Origin: Methanobrevibacter millerae
GTDB taxonomy: Archaea > Methanobacteriota > Methanobacteria > Methanobacteriales > Methanobacteriaceae
Assembly: GCA_015063005.1 (NCBI GenBank)
Contig: SUTF01000006.1
Coordinates: forward strand, 1 to 53,894
DNA: 53,894 bases
Direction of reading: 5' to 3'
In this document: positions 43,592 through 53,345 of the stretch, piece by piece
How positions within the stretch are numbered: position 1 is the stretch's first letter
Layout: each line of letters begins with the position of its first letter
Notes under the pieces: model-generated
Databases searched by the model: none
What the model saw: the letters and a program-made list of their open reading frames with translations, nothing else
Told to the model about the DNA's origin: nothing
Translations under genes and position numbers: made by a program

Positions 43592-45862
43592 ATGCTTTTT
43601 AAAAAGATGTTGAGAGACATCGCGAAGCATAAAACACAATTCCTATCTATTTTTTTAATGGCTTTTTTAGGTGTTTTTGTATTTGCTGGTGTCGGAGGAG
43701 AATCAGTTGGTTTGGAAGTTAGTGTCAATGATTATTATGATGCAACTAACTTGGCAGACGGTTGGATTTATTCAGCAAACTTGGATGATGACTTTGTTGA
43801 TAAGGTAAATAACCTGTCACCTACAAAAGATAGTGAAAGACAGTTGGTATTGGATTCGATAGGGAACTTTTCAAATGATCCTGAAATAACTCTGCATTTT
43901 TTAGAGAACAATACTATTTCTAAATTTTATCTGCTTGAAGGTGAAGACGTAAACATCAGTGATGGGGATGGTGTTTGGCTAGACAAGAAATTTGCTGATG
44001 CTAAGGATTTAAAAGTTGGAGATAACATTTCATTCACTTTCAATGGAGTAACCATTGAAAAGGAAATTAAAGGATTGGGTTACTCTCCGGAATATGTTTA
44101 TCACGCATCAGACTCATCAATCATTCCTGATTTCAATAAGATGGGTTTTGCTTATCTTTCATATGAGGCTTTCCCGTTGTCTGATGTTCCGTATAATGTA
44201 CTTTTAGTCGATTTTAATGGTAATGCAAGCGAATATAATGACTTGCTTTCTGATAAGTTGGATGGGGATTACAATTCATTTGTTGAACAGGCAGAAAATC
44301 CTAGTGTATCCCAGTTTTCAGAAGAAATCGATCAGCATAAGATGATGGGAGATATTTTCCCAGTTGTATTCATATTAATTGCATTATTGATTTTGTTAAC
44401 TACGATGACCCGTATCATAGCTCATCAAAGGACACAAATCGGTATATTGAAAGCAGTCGGATATACAAATAAGAGCATAATTTTCCATTATGTATCTTAT
44501 GGATTCTGGCTGGTTTTGGCTGGTGCAATTTTAGGATTGATTTTAGGGCCATTGACATTGCCTAATCTGTTCTATCCATCAATGAGCGCTACATACATTA
44601 TGCCGGAATGGAAACCTGCATGGAGCATGAACTTTATCTATGTTGCAATCATAATGGTTGTAATGTCTCTTTTAGTTTCATATTTTGCTGTTAGAAGTAT
44701 ATCTAGTGAAAATCCTGCAGATACAATAAGGCCTAAGGTACCTAAGATTTCATCTACAGGATTTGTGGAAAAATTTGGCTTTTGGAATAAGTTAAGTTTT
44801 AATGTCCGCTGGAACTATCGTGATGCAAAAAGGAACAAGTTCAGGGCATTGATGACAATTGTAGGAGTTATGGGTTGTGCCGCACTTCTTGTATCTGCAT
44901 TCGGTATGTATGATGGAATGCACGACTTGAAAGAATGGGAATATTCACAAATCAACCATTATGATTCAAAATTGATTGTTAATGACAATGCAACGATATC
45001 AGGTATAGATAATATTGCAGAGGAGGTCAACGGTGACAAGTTAATGGAAGGTGCAATAGAAATAGAATCTGCCACGGCCAAAAAGTCCGGTTCGCTGCTT
45101 GTGCTGAACGGTACGAACTTGGTAACTCCAACAGACTATGACCGCAATGAGGTTAAAATTGCAAACGATGAGGTATCTATTTCACAGAAAATGGCTGATA
45201 TGTTGGGTGTTGGTATTGGAGACACTGTAAAATGGCATATAATGGGATCAGATAAATGGGTAAACACTACTATAGATAAGATACATGCAGATCCTATTTC
45301 ACAGGGATTCATAATGTCATCAGACAAGTTGGTGGACTTGGACTTGAATTACACTCCAACAAGCATAGTCACTTCCGAGCATGTGGACAAGAACTACTCA
45401 GACATTAAGGCAGTGAACTCAATGAATGACATGACATCCAGCTGGGATGAAATGACAGAATCCATGATGCTTTTGGTTTATATCCTGATATTCTTTGCAT
45501 GCCTTTTGGCTGTTGTCGTACTTTACAACTTGGGACTGTTGTCATTCACTGAAATCGAGCGTGAAATCGCAACATTGAAGGTTTTAGGATTTAAGACAAG
45601 TGCCTTGAGGAGACTTCTATTGACCCAGAACCTATGGTTCACAGCTATTGGTTTTGTATTGGGTCTTCCATTGGGATATTACATTTTGGACATAATGTGG
45701 CAATCATCCGGTGATTCATTCTATATATTGCCGTCAATATCACTTTCAAACTTCCTGTTGACCGCAGTGATAACATTTGCATTGTCCATTATTGTAAACC
45801 TGATGTTTTCACGCAAAATCAAAAAGCTTGACATGGTCGAATCTCTTAAAGGGGTCGAATAG
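43592..45862 (+). CDS. FtsX-type ABC permease, first of three paralogues
   Basis: A 756-residue membrane protein with two FtsX domains. One helix lies near 18-38, a large extracytoplasmic domain near 40-255, three helices near 258-375, a cytoplasmic linker with NVRWNYRDAKRNKFRALM, one helix near 425-445, a second extracytoplasmic domain near 450-625, and three helices near 630-745. The start is the ATG at 43592 after GGTGAG; five upstream codons overlap the ATPase gene and are not needed. The architecture fits large Gram-positive-type FtsX permeases. It forms a complex with the ATPase at 42883. Confidence 0.9.
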   Translation: MLFKKMLRDIAKHKTQFLSIFLMAFLGVFVFAGVGGESVGLEVSVNDYYDATNLADGWIYSANLDDDFVDKVNNLSPTKDSERQLVLDSIGNFSNDPEITLHFLENNTISKFYLLEGEDVNISDGDGVWLDKKFADAKDLKVGDNISFTFNGVTIEKEIKGLGYSPEYVYHASDSSIIPDFNKMGFAYLSYEAFPLSDVPYNVLLVDFNGNASEYNDLLSDKLDGDYNSFVEQAENPSVSQFSEEIDQHKMMGDIFPVVFILIALLILLTTMTRIIAHQRTQIGILKAVGYTNKSIIFHYVSYGFWLVLAGAILGLILGPLTLPNLFYPSMSATYIMPEWKPAWSMNFIYVAIIMVVMSLLVSYFAVRSISSENPADTIRPKVPKISSTGFVEKFGFWNKLSFNVRWNYRDAKRNKFRALMTIVGVMGCAALLVSAFGMYDGMHDLKEWEYSQINHYDSKLIVNDNATISGIDNIAEEVNGDKLMEGAIEIESATAKKSGSLLVLNGTNLVTPTDYDRNEVKIANDEVSISQKMADMLGVGIGDTVKWHIMGSDKWVNTTIDKIHADPISQGFIMSSDKLVDLDLNYTPTSIVTSEHVDKNYSDIKAVNSMNDMTSSWDEMTESMMLLVYILIFFACLLAVVVLYNLGLLSFTEIEREIATLKVLGFKTSALRRLLLTQNLWFTAIGFVLGLPLGYYILDIMWQSSGDSFYILPSISLSNFLLTAVITFALSIIVNLMFSRKIKKLDMVESLKGVE

Positions 45863-45863
45863 G

Positions 45864-48134
45864 ATGTTATTCAAAAAGATGATACGAGATATCAAGAATC
45901 ATAAGATTCAATTTATCTCTATCTTTTTGATGGCATTTTTAGGGGTATATGTCTTTGCAGGATTTGGGGCAGAATCCTTCGGTTTTGAAGAGACTGCTTC
46001 AACATATTATGGTGAAACTAATCTTGCTGACGGTTGGATTTATGCATCTGATTTGGATAATGACTTTGTAGATAAGGTAAATGCCTTATCATCAACGAAG
46101 GACTCTGAGCGTAAGCTGATTGTAAACTCGATAGCGGATTTTGACAATGATCCCGACATTACGCTGCATTTTTTAGAGGATGATGACATTTCAAAATTTT
46201 ACCTTGTAAAAGGTGAGGAATTTAATTTATCCGATGGTGACGGTGTATGGCTAGATATTCGATTTGCCGAATCTAAAAATTTGACTGTCGGTGACAATAT
46301 TTCATTTAGCTTTGAAGGAATGACGATTGAAAAGAAAATTAAGGGATTGGGTTATTCACCGGAACATCTCTATCAGACATCAGATTCATCAATGATACCT
46401 GATTATGACAAGATGGGCTTTGCTTACATGTCATATAAGGCATTTCCCATAAGTGATGTTCCATATAATGTGTTGATGGTTAAGTATGATGGAAACTCTT
46501 CCAATTATGAAAAACAATTGGATAATGATTTAACAAGAGATTATTCATCTTTCCTTCCAAGAGCTCAGCATCCAAGTTTCGCAGAGTTTCAGGATGAAAC
46601 AGAACAGCATCAGATGATGACTGATGTGATTCCTGTCATATTCATAATAATTTCAATGTTAACTCTATTGACGACAATGACAAGAATCATCAACAATCAA
46701 AGGATGCAGATTGGTGTTTTAAAGGCATTAGGTTTTAAGAATCGTACCATAATGTTTCACTACATTTCCTATGGATTCTGGATGGTATTGGCCGGAAGCA
46801 TATTGGGTTTGATTTTAGGACCTTTGACATTGCCTCCAATAATGTTTGAGGAGATGGCTGATTTATATTCAATTCCATACTGGTTAACTGGATTTAATAT
46901 CAGCTTTATTTTTGTAACTGTTCTGATGGTTGTTTTGGCTGCATTAATATCCTATTTGGCATGTAGAAATATTGTAAATGAATCTCCATCCAGTGCAATA
47001 AGACCTAAGGTTCCAAAAGTATCAACTTCAGGATTTCTGGAAAAATTGGGGTTGTGGAAGAAATTTTCATTCAATGTTCGCTGGAATTATCGTGATGCCA
47101 AAAGAAATAAGTTTAGGGCATTGATGAGTATTGTTGGCGTATTGGCCTGTACATTGATTATTGTTGCATCATTTGGTTGTATGGATGGTTTTGATGAGAT
47201 GAAAGAATGGTCATATGAGGATATAAATCATTATTCATCCAAATTAGTCTTGGAAGAGAATGCTACAGCATCTCAGATTGATTATATTGCTGGAGATGTT
47301 GGCGGCGAGAAATTGATGGAAAGTTCAATCGAAATAAAATCTGGTGATGTTAAAAAATCGGGTGTCATCACGGTTCTTGATGACAATAAGTTATACACCC
47401 CAACTGATGATGATAAAAATCCTATAAAAATTTCAGACAATGAAGTGTCAATTTCAAAGAAAATGGCTCAGTTGCTCGATGTTAAAGAAGGGGATACAGT
47501 TAAATGGCATATAATGGGTTCTGATGAATGGGTCAGCACAAAAGTTGGTAATATCCATTCAGATCCAACATCACAGGGCATAATCGTAACCAAAGAAAAA
47601 CTGGATGATCTTGGATTAAATTATACTGTTACCAGCATAATTTCTTCTGATAATGTGGATAAAAATTATTCTGGAGTCAAAACAATATTTTCTATGAATT
47701 CCCTCACTGACAGTTGGGACGATATGATGGAATCTTCTATGACGATAATATATCTGTTGGCGGTTTTTGCATCATTGCTGTCTGTTATTGTATTGTACAA
47801 TTTGGGATTGCTGTCATTTACTGAAATCAAAAGGGAATTTGCAACATTGAAGGTTTTAGGTTTCAAATCTTCTCAATTGAGAAAGCTATTGTTAACTCAG
47901 AATTTGTGGTTTACAACAATAGGCTTTGTAATTGGTGTTCCGTTGGGTCGTGAAGTCCTGCAGTACCTCTGGGGAACAATGGGAGATTCATTCTATCTAA
48001 AGGCAACAATTTCTATAAAAACATTAATAATAACATTCATAATTACTTATGTTGTTTCAATTCTTGTTAATTTGATGTTTTCCGGTAAAATTAAAAAATT
48101 AAATATGGTTGAATCCCTAAAGGATAATGAATAG
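45864..48134 (+). CDS. FtsX-type ABC permease, second paralogue
   Basis: A 756-residue permease with the same helix-domain order as the gene before it. By eye it is very similar throughout, for example in the KKIKGLGYSPEHLYQTSDSS and NVRWNYRDAKRNKFRALM regions. The start is the ATG at 45864, aligned with the paralogue's MLFKKMLRDI start and one base after the previous stop; twelve in-frame upstream codons lie inside the preceding gene. It is co-transcribed with the ATPase and may form a heterodimer with the first permease. Confidence 0.9.
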   Translation: MLFKKMIRDIKNHKIQFISIFLMAFLGVYVFAGFGAESFGFEETASTYYGETNLADGWIYASDLDNDFVDKVNALSSTKDSERKLIVNSIADFDNDPDITLHFLEDDDISKFYLVKGEEFNLSDGDGVWLDIRFAESKNLTVGDNISFSFEGMTIEKKIKGLGYSPEHLYQTSDSSMIPDYDKMGFAYMSYKAFPISDVPYNVLMVKYDGNSSNYEKQLDNDLTRDYSSFLPRAQHPSFAEFQDETEQHQMMTDVIPVIFIIISMLTLLTTMTRIINNQRMQIGVLKALGFKNRTIMFHYISYGFWMVLAGSILGLILGPLTLPPIMFEEMADLYSIPYWLTGFNISFIFVTVLMVVLAALISYLACRNIVNESPSSAIRPKVPKVSTSGFLEKLGLWKKFSFNVRWNYRDAKRNKFRALMSIVGVLACTLIIVASFGCMDGFDEMKEWSYEDINHYSSKLVLEENATASQIDYIAGDVGGEKLMESSIEIKSGDVKKSGVITVLDDNKLYTPTDDDKNPIKISDNEVSISKKMAQLLDVKEGDTVKWHIMGSDEWVSTKVGNIHSDPTSQGIIVTKEKLDDLGLNYTVTSIISSDNVDKNYSGVKTIFSMNSLTDSWDDMMESSMTIIYLLAVFASLLSVIVLYNLGLLSFTEIKREFATLKVLGFKSSQLRKLLLTQNLWFTTIGFVIGVPLGREVLQYLWGTMGDSFYLKATISIKTLIITFIITYVVSILVNLMFSGKIKKLNMVESLKDNE

Positions 48135-48242
48135 TTATTTTTTTATTATAGGAGTATATTAACTCTTATTTTTTTTATTTTCATGCTATGCTTTCAAAAT
48201 TTAATTTCAATATATATATGTGGTGTATTTTATAGTTTATAT

Positions 48243-48998
48243 ATGAATATATTTGGTTTATTTGATTTGGATGTGGATGATAAATATTTTTCAGATAAGG
48301 AAACTGTGAAAAAACGTGTAGTGAAAATATTTGGAATATTTTTCATTTTTGCTGTAGCTACGTCAAGTTTTACTTTATTGGGCTTTTTATTTTTCTTCCT
48401 ACTCTTATTTTCTTTAGGTGGAATGTTTCTTGTAGAGTATTATAGTGATGAATTGGATAAAAAATATGGTCTGTACAATTTTAATAATATTAGAGGATAT
48501 TCACGGCAAATTGGTGCATTTACTCTTTTGGGGTTTTCAACAACGGCTTTAGCTTTGCTCTTAATATGTTTATGTGCTGATATTAACATATACACATCAA
48601 TTTTGCTATCTATTATCTTTGCATTGCCATTTTTGGCAATTGGTTTGAGATTTAAAACATTCAATGATACAAGCCTAGAAGAAAACGGTAAAATAGTGTA
48701 TGATGCAGGTTATGAGCCTAATTATTATTGTCCTGTTTTAGCTATCTGTTGTTATTTTGGGTATGTTCAAGGATTTTTTGAAACTTCACCAATAAATATT
48801 ATTGCTTTAATTTTATCAACATCATTCTGCTTCATTTGGTTAGTATTTCCAGATAAAATCAATAAATATATACCATTTGAAAATAGAAATAAAAAAGGAG
48901 AAGCAATATATTTGGCAATTGCATTAATTATATTCTTTATATTATTTAGTCAATTCACTACTGTTCCATTTGTTAAAGTAATGGGATTTGTAGATTAA
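48243..48998 (+). CDS. Membrane protein, paralogue of the gene at 49124
   Basis: A 251-residue protein with about seven hydrophobic helices. The conserved core YSDELDKKYG, STTALALLLI, LPFLAIGLRFKTF, and FPDKINKYIPFENR recurs in the next gene. The ATG at 48243 is chosen because a TATA-like AATATATATATG ends near 48218 and homology with the paralogue begins just after it; an ATG at 48183 has no ribosome-binding site. No family is recognised. Its place between permease genes suggests a partner or immunity-like role, which is inference. Confidence 0.65.
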   Translation: MNIFGLFDLDVDDKYFSDKETVKKRVVKIFGIFFIFAVATSSFTLLGFLFFFLLLFSLGGMFLVEYYSDELDKKYGLYNFNNIRGYSRQIGAFTLLGFSTTALALLLICLCADINIYTSILLSIIFALPFLAIGLRFKTFNDTSLEENGKIVYDAGYEPNYYCPVLAICCYFGYVQGFFETSPINIIALILSTSFCFIWLVFPDKINKYIPFENRNKKGEAIYLAIALIIFFILFSQFTTVPFVKVMGFVD

Positions 48999-49123
48999 AT
49001 GAGGATGTGAACTAAATATCAACTAATGATCTAAAAACTTCAGAGGATGAATGATTGACTTTATAATTCGATTGAGTTGGTTTTGGTAGTGTACTGGTAA
49101 ATATTTTATGTGTGTGAGTAATT

Positions 49124-49846
49124 ATGTTTGATCCAAATAAAACATCAATATCTAAGAAAAATGCTGTATTGTATTATCTGGGTATATGTGGCTTTTTTGG
49201 CGTAGTTTCATTTTTCGGATTTAATAATGATTTTTTTTCAATTGTTTTTGAAATATCAATTATTTTTATCTTTTTGGGATTATTTATTGTAATGTTTTTC
49301 AACGATGAATTAAATGAAAAATATCATTTTAAGACAGAATTTTCATGGTCTTATCAATCTGAAGCATTAAATACACTTGCATTGTCTACTACAGCAGTCG
49401 CTGCTTTTTTATTTTGTTTTCTTTTATTTGATTTGGAACTCTATAAATCTATTTTATACACAATAATTTTTCTTCTACCCTTTTTGGGTGTTGGTTTAAG
49501 ATTCAATGCATTTAGTGATGAAAGCAGATGGATTGGAGATAAAGAAGTAATAGGGTACAGACCTTTTTATTTTCTTTTGTGTGCAATGTTTGTTGTTTTG
49601 CAGGGTTATTATTCTGCATTTCACTGTTCTTCAATAGCTGATGGTGTCATTATTTTCATCATTACAACATTAAGTTATTTGTGGATTATATTTCCGGATA
49701 AGGTTAATAAATATCTGCCATTTGACAATAGGGAACTCATTGGACTTATAATCTATTTAGGATTTATATTGGTTGTATTTTCATTGTTAATTAATCAATT
49801 TGATACAGTTACTTTTACTGGATTGATGCAAAGTTGGAGGGATTAA
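49124..49846 (+). CDS. Membrane protein, paralogue of the gene at 48243
   Basis: A 240-residue protein with about seven hydrophobic helices. It shares with the preceding gene FFNDELNEKYHF, LSTTAVAAFLF, LPFLGVGLRFNAFSDE and the C-terminal FPDKVNKYLPFDNREL. The two genes are therefore a tandem duplication that has diverged strongly. GTGAG lies 9 bases before the ATG. No known family is recognised. The next gene starts 3 bases after its stop with the ribosome-binding site inside its last codons. Confidence 0.65.
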   Translation: MFDPNKTSISKKNAVLYYLGICGFFGVVSFFGFNNDFFSIVFEISIIFIFLGLFIVMFFNDELNEKYHFKTEFSWSYQSEALNTLALSTTAVAAFLFCFLLFDLELYKSILYTIIFLLPFLGVGLRFNAFSDESRWIGDKEVIGYRPFYFLLCAMFVVLQGYYSAFHCSSIADGVIIFIITTLSYLWIIFPDKVNKYLPFDNRELIGLIIYLGFILVVFSLLINQFDTVTFTGLMQSWRD

Positions 49847-49848
49847 AT

Positions 49849-50076
49849 ATGAATGCAAAACAAATTATGGCAATAATTATTCCAATAGCAATATTCATGT
49901 TTAGAAGGTATATAAGTATTCTCATAACGCTTCCTATTCTAATAATAGGTTGTATTGTCACTTATTATTTCTATACTAAATCAAAAGAGGATAAATATTT
50001 AAGAGTGGCATTGTCCTTATATGGATTGAATTTCTTTTTTATTTTCATAGGGTTTTTATTAGTCTTCTTCTTTTAA
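49849..50076 (+). CDS. Small two- to three-helix membrane protein
   Basis: A 75-residue hydrophobic protein: helices near 5-22, 25-38 and 54-74 separated by a short charged loop (YTKSKEDKYLR). The ATG at 49849 has GGAGG 9 bases upstream inside the end of the preceding gene, so a TTG-initiated frame five codons earlier is rejected. No family recognised. Translational coupling ties it to the membrane protein before it. Confidence 0.65.
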   Translation: MNAKQIMAIIIPIAIFMFRRYISILITLPILIIGCIVTYYFYTKSKEDKYLRVALSLYGLNFFFIFIGFLLVFFF

Positions 50077-50131
50077 AAACTCTAATTTTTTTTACTAAAA
50101 TTTAAATCTTATTTTTTTCTTATATTATATC

Positions 50132-52390
50132 ATGTCATTATCTAAAAAGATGCTTAGAGACATTAAAATCAATAAGACACAATTCATTTCTATATTTTTA
50201 ATGGCATTTCTAGGTATTTTTGCATTTTGTGGAGTCTGTGGGGAATATTATGGTCTTGAACAGACCAGTTCAGATTTCTATAGTGAAACTAATCTTGCTG
50301 ACGGATGGATTTATAATACCACCATCACTGATGATACTTTGGATAAAATAAACAATTTCACAACAGATAGTGAAAAGCAGCTTGTCGTACAGTCTGTGGG
50401 AAATTTTTCAAATGATCCGGACATCACTCTGCATTTTGTTGAGGATAATGAAATATCTAAATTTCATGTTTCGGAAGGTGAAGATTTTAATTTGTCTGAT
50501 GATTCTGGAGTATGGCTTGATAAGCGTTTTGCCGATGCACAGAATCTATCAATAGGTGATAATATTTCATTCACTTTTAATGGAATAACAATTGAAAAGG
50601 AAATTAAAGGAATCGGTTATTCTCCAGAATACGTTTATGAAGCATCTCCTACTTCAATAATTCCTGATTTCAAGGATATGGGTTTTGCTTATCTGTCTTA
50701 TGAAGCATTTCCTAGTGATATCCAATACAATGTGTTATTGGTTAAGTTCAATCAAAGTCCTGATGATTTTAAGAAGTCTTTGGATGATTCTGTTGATTAT
50801 CTGTCGTTTACAAAACAGTCTGACCATGTCAGTGTTTCCCAGTTTAATGAGGAAATGGCTCAGCACAAAATGATAGGTAATGTTTTCCCGATTGTATTTA
50901 TCCTGGTTACTTTCCTGACTCTTTTGACAACAATGACCCGTATCATTGCACATCAAAGAACTCAGATTGGTGTTTTAAAGGCAGTGGGATATAAGAATAG
51001 GACAATTGTTTTCCATTATATGTCATATGGGTTCTGGCTGGTTCTGGCAGGTGCCATATTGGGATTGATTTTGGGACCAATGATTATTCCAAACTTGTTT
51101 TATCCAACAATGACTGCAAGATATTCGCTTCCTGAATGGAATCCTGGCTTTGACATCAGCTTTGTGGTGGTGGCAGGATTGATGGTGGTGTCATCCCTTG
51201 CTGTTTCATATTTTGCGGCCCGCAATATATCTAAGGAAAATCCTGCAAATACAATGAGGCCAAAAGCCCCGAACATTTCATCTTCAGGAACTTTGGAAAA
51301 ATCAGGGTTGTGGGATAAATTATCATTTAATATTCGCTGGAATTATCGTGATGCCAAAAGAAACAAGTTCAGGGCATTGATGGCTATTGTTGGTGTTATG
51401 GGTTGTGTTGCTCTTTTAATATCTGCATTTGGTATGAATGATTCTATGGAGAATCTAAAGACTTGGGAATATGATGACATTTCACATTTTGAATCCAAAC
51501 TGATTATAGAAAGTGGTGCTTCACAAAGTGATATTGACAGTGTGACGGATGAAGTTAACGGCAGTCAAATTATGGAGCAAGCTATTGAAATAAAGGCTCA
51601 AGGAAATGAAAAGACAGCAATGTTACTTGTATTAAATGATACGGATTTGATATCTCATACAGATAAGAATGGAAAAGCAATCAATTTATCAAATGCAGAT
51701 ATATCACTTTCACAAAAAATGGCAGAAAGTCTTGATGTTGGTGTGGGCGACACTATAAAATGGCATATTGTCGGATCTGATGACTGGGTTGAATGCAAAA
51801 TAACCAATATTCATGGTGAGCCTTTAAGTCAGGGAATCATATTGTCTGCAGATAAATTGGAAGATTTGGATTTGAATTTCACTCCAACAAGCATAATAAC
51901 CTCCGAAAGCGTTGACGATGACTATGATTCAATAAAAAGCGTCAGCTCAATTGATGATATGGTTAATGCCTGGGATAAGATGACTTCTTCTGTAATGATG
52001 ATGGTTTCAATTCTAATATTTTTTGCAGTGCTTTTAGCTATTGTCGTATTGTATAATTTGGGAATATTGTCATTTACTGAAATTGAACGTGAAATAGCTA
52101 CATTAAAGGTATTGGGCTTTAAGACTGGTGATTTGAGGAAATTACTGTTAACGCAGAACCTGGTATTTACGGCCATTGGATTCATACTTGGAATTCCTTT
52201 GGGATTTTATCTGATGACTCTGATGATGGATGCTGCAGGCGAATCTCTCTATTATATTCCTTCGTTGACATTAGGAAACATTGCTTTAAGTGCAGTTATA
52301 ACATTTGCGGTATCTATTGCTGTTAATTTGATGTTTTCAGGTAAAATTAAGAATTTGAATATGGTTGAAGCTCTAAAGGACGTTGAATGA
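50132..52390 (+). CDS. FtsX-type ABC permease, third paralogue
   Basis: A 752-residue permease with the same eight-helix, two-extracytoplasmic-domain plan as the genes at 43592 and 45864. It is conserved in IEKEIKGIGYSPEYVYEASP, IRWNYRDAKRNKFRALM and the C-terminal FSGKIKNLNMVEALKDVE. By eye it is closer to the first permease than to the second in the FtsX helices (AHQRTQIGVLKAVGY). It has its own promoter region and no ATPase gene of its own nearby, so it probably shares the ATPase at 42883. Confidence 0.9.
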   Translation: MSLSKKMLRDIKINKTQFISIFLMAFLGIFAFCGVCGEYYGLEQTSSDFYSETNLADGWIYNTTITDDTLDKINNFTTDSEKQLVVQSVGNFSNDPDITLHFVEDNEISKFHVSEGEDFNLSDDSGVWLDKRFADAQNLSIGDNISFTFNGITIEKEIKGIGYSPEYVYEASPTSIIPDFKDMGFAYLSYEAFPSDIQYNVLLVKFNQSPDDFKKSLDDSVDYLSFTKQSDHVSVSQFNEEMAQHKMIGNVFPIVFILVTFLTLLTTMTRIIAHQRTQIGVLKAVGYKNRTIVFHYMSYGFWLVLAGAILGLILGPMIIPNLFYPTMTARYSLPEWNPGFDISFVVVAGLMVVSSLAVSYFAARNISKENPANTMRPKAPNISSSGTLEKSGLWDKLSFNIRWNYRDAKRNKFRALMAIVGVMGCVALLISAFGMNDSMENLKTWEYDDISHFESKLIIESGASQSDIDSVTDEVNGSQIMEQAIEIKAQGNEKTAMLLVLNDTDLISHTDKNGKAINLSNADISLSQKMAESLDVGVGDTIKWHIVGSDDWVECKITNIHGEPLSQGIILSADKLEDLDLNFTPTSIITSESVDDDYDSIKSVSSIDDMVNAWDKMTSSVMMMVSILIFFAVLLAIVVLYNLGILSFTEIEREIATLKVLGFKTGDLRKLLLTQNLVFTAIGFILGIPLGFYLMTLMMDAAGESLYYIPSLTLGNIALSAVITFAVSIAVNLMFSGKIKNLNMVEALKDVE

Positions 52391-52495
52391 TATTTAAACG
52401 AATTTTTTTGCCAATACAAATAACTCTTTTGAAAAAGTAAAACTTTAAATACTATTTAAACACAATATAATAATACTATTTTTAGGAGAATTATC

Positions 52496-52846
52496 ATGAA
52501 AACCCAAACCATTTTAGACAAATTTGAAGCCGTATCTACAACTATTGATGTCATTGAAAAAGAAAATGGGGATTATTTCACCTTCAATGAGTTTGGTGTG
52601 GTTCCTGTCAGGTGTGATATTCGCTATCTTTGGGATGGGAAAGAAAAAATTGTCGAAGATAAGTTCTATGTTGATACGGTTATATTGGATACAAGTGACG
52701 ATTGCATTACTTTTGAATTAGCGGACAATACAAAAGAAATGCTAAATCCTGAACACATTTTAGATTTAAATATTACTAAAATATCAAAAACCAGATATTT
52801 GGAAGCTATTAAAGAAGATAAACATCGTTTCGATGGTTTATTTTAA
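52496..52846 (+). CDS. Conserved-looking small protein, unknown function
   Basis: A 116-residue soluble, acidic protein, predicted mainly beta-stranded (YFTFNEFGVVPVRCDIRYLW, DKFYVDTVILDTSDD). It has one cysteine pair-free core and no catalytic motif. A good GGAGAATTATC site precedes the ATG, and a TATA-like ATACTATTTAAA lies near 52449. I do not recognise the family. It stands alone between the third permease and the metal-resistance genes. Confidence 0.65.
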   Translation: MKTQTILDKFEAVSTTIDVIEKENGDYFTFNEFGVVPVRCDIRYLWDGKEKIVEDKFYVDTVILDTSDDCITFELADNTKEMLNPEHILDLNITKISKTRYLEAIKEDKHRFDGLF

Positions 52847-52866
52847 TTTTATTTTTTTTACATTAA

Positions 52867-52888
52867 CATATCATAATATTGTGATATG
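52867..52888. promoter_or_regulatory. Operator of the CadC-like repressor gene
   Basis: CATATCATAAT (52867-52877) and ATTGTGATATG (52878-52888) form a 22-bp dyad with a single mismatched pair. It lies just upstream of the TATA box TTTATATATA near 52895-52904. ArsR-family repressors bind A/T-rich dyads of this size, so it is a good autoregulatory operator candidate. Confidence 0.7.
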
Positions 52889-52950
52889 AAAATATTTATA
52901 TATATTAACATTATAAAATATGAATTAGATAAAATTTAATGTGATAAAAA

Positions 52951-53328
52951 ATGGCAGACAAAAATAATCTCGAAAATAACTCTAAAGATGTTTGTGAAGT
53001 AGTTTGCACACATCCTGATGTTGTTAATCGTGTAAAAGATCGTATGATTGAAGAAGACCAATATTCTGAATTAGCTGAGTTTTTTAAAATATTTGGCAAT
53101 CCTACAAGATTAAAAATACTTTCATTACTGGCTATCGAAGATTTATGTGTTTGTGATATTTCTGAAACATTAAATTTAAATCAAACTACTGTTTCAAATC
53201 AATTAAGGATATTAAGAGCAAATAATATTGTAAAATATCAAAAAGAAGGTAAAATGGCGAGGTATTCTCTCACTGATTTACACATTGAAATGATATATAA
53301 AGTTGGTTTGGAACATATTTTAGAATAA
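52951..53328 (+). CDS. CadC-like ArsR-family metal-sensing repressor
   Basis: A 125-residue winged-helix repressor. It has both parts of the CadC thiolate site: an N-terminal CEVVC (Cys15, Cys19) followed by VNRVKDRM, and the alpha-3 motif DLCVCD with Cys66 and Cys68. The DNA-recognition region is LNQTTVSNQLRILRANN and the wing KEGKMARYSL. CadC proteins sense Cd, Pb or Zn and release DNA on binding. It is probably co-transcribed with the His/Cys-rich gene 17 bases downstream and autoregulated through the dyad at 52867-52888. The ATG follows GTGATAAAA. Confidence 0.92.
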   Translation: MADKNNLENNSKDVCEVVCTHPDVVNRVKDRMIEEDQYSELAEFFKIFGNPTRLKILSLLAIEDLCVCDISETLNLNQTTVSNQLRILRANNIVKYQKEGKMARYSLTDLHIEMIYKVGLEHILE

Positions 53329-53345
53329 ATTTAATGGTGTTTAAA

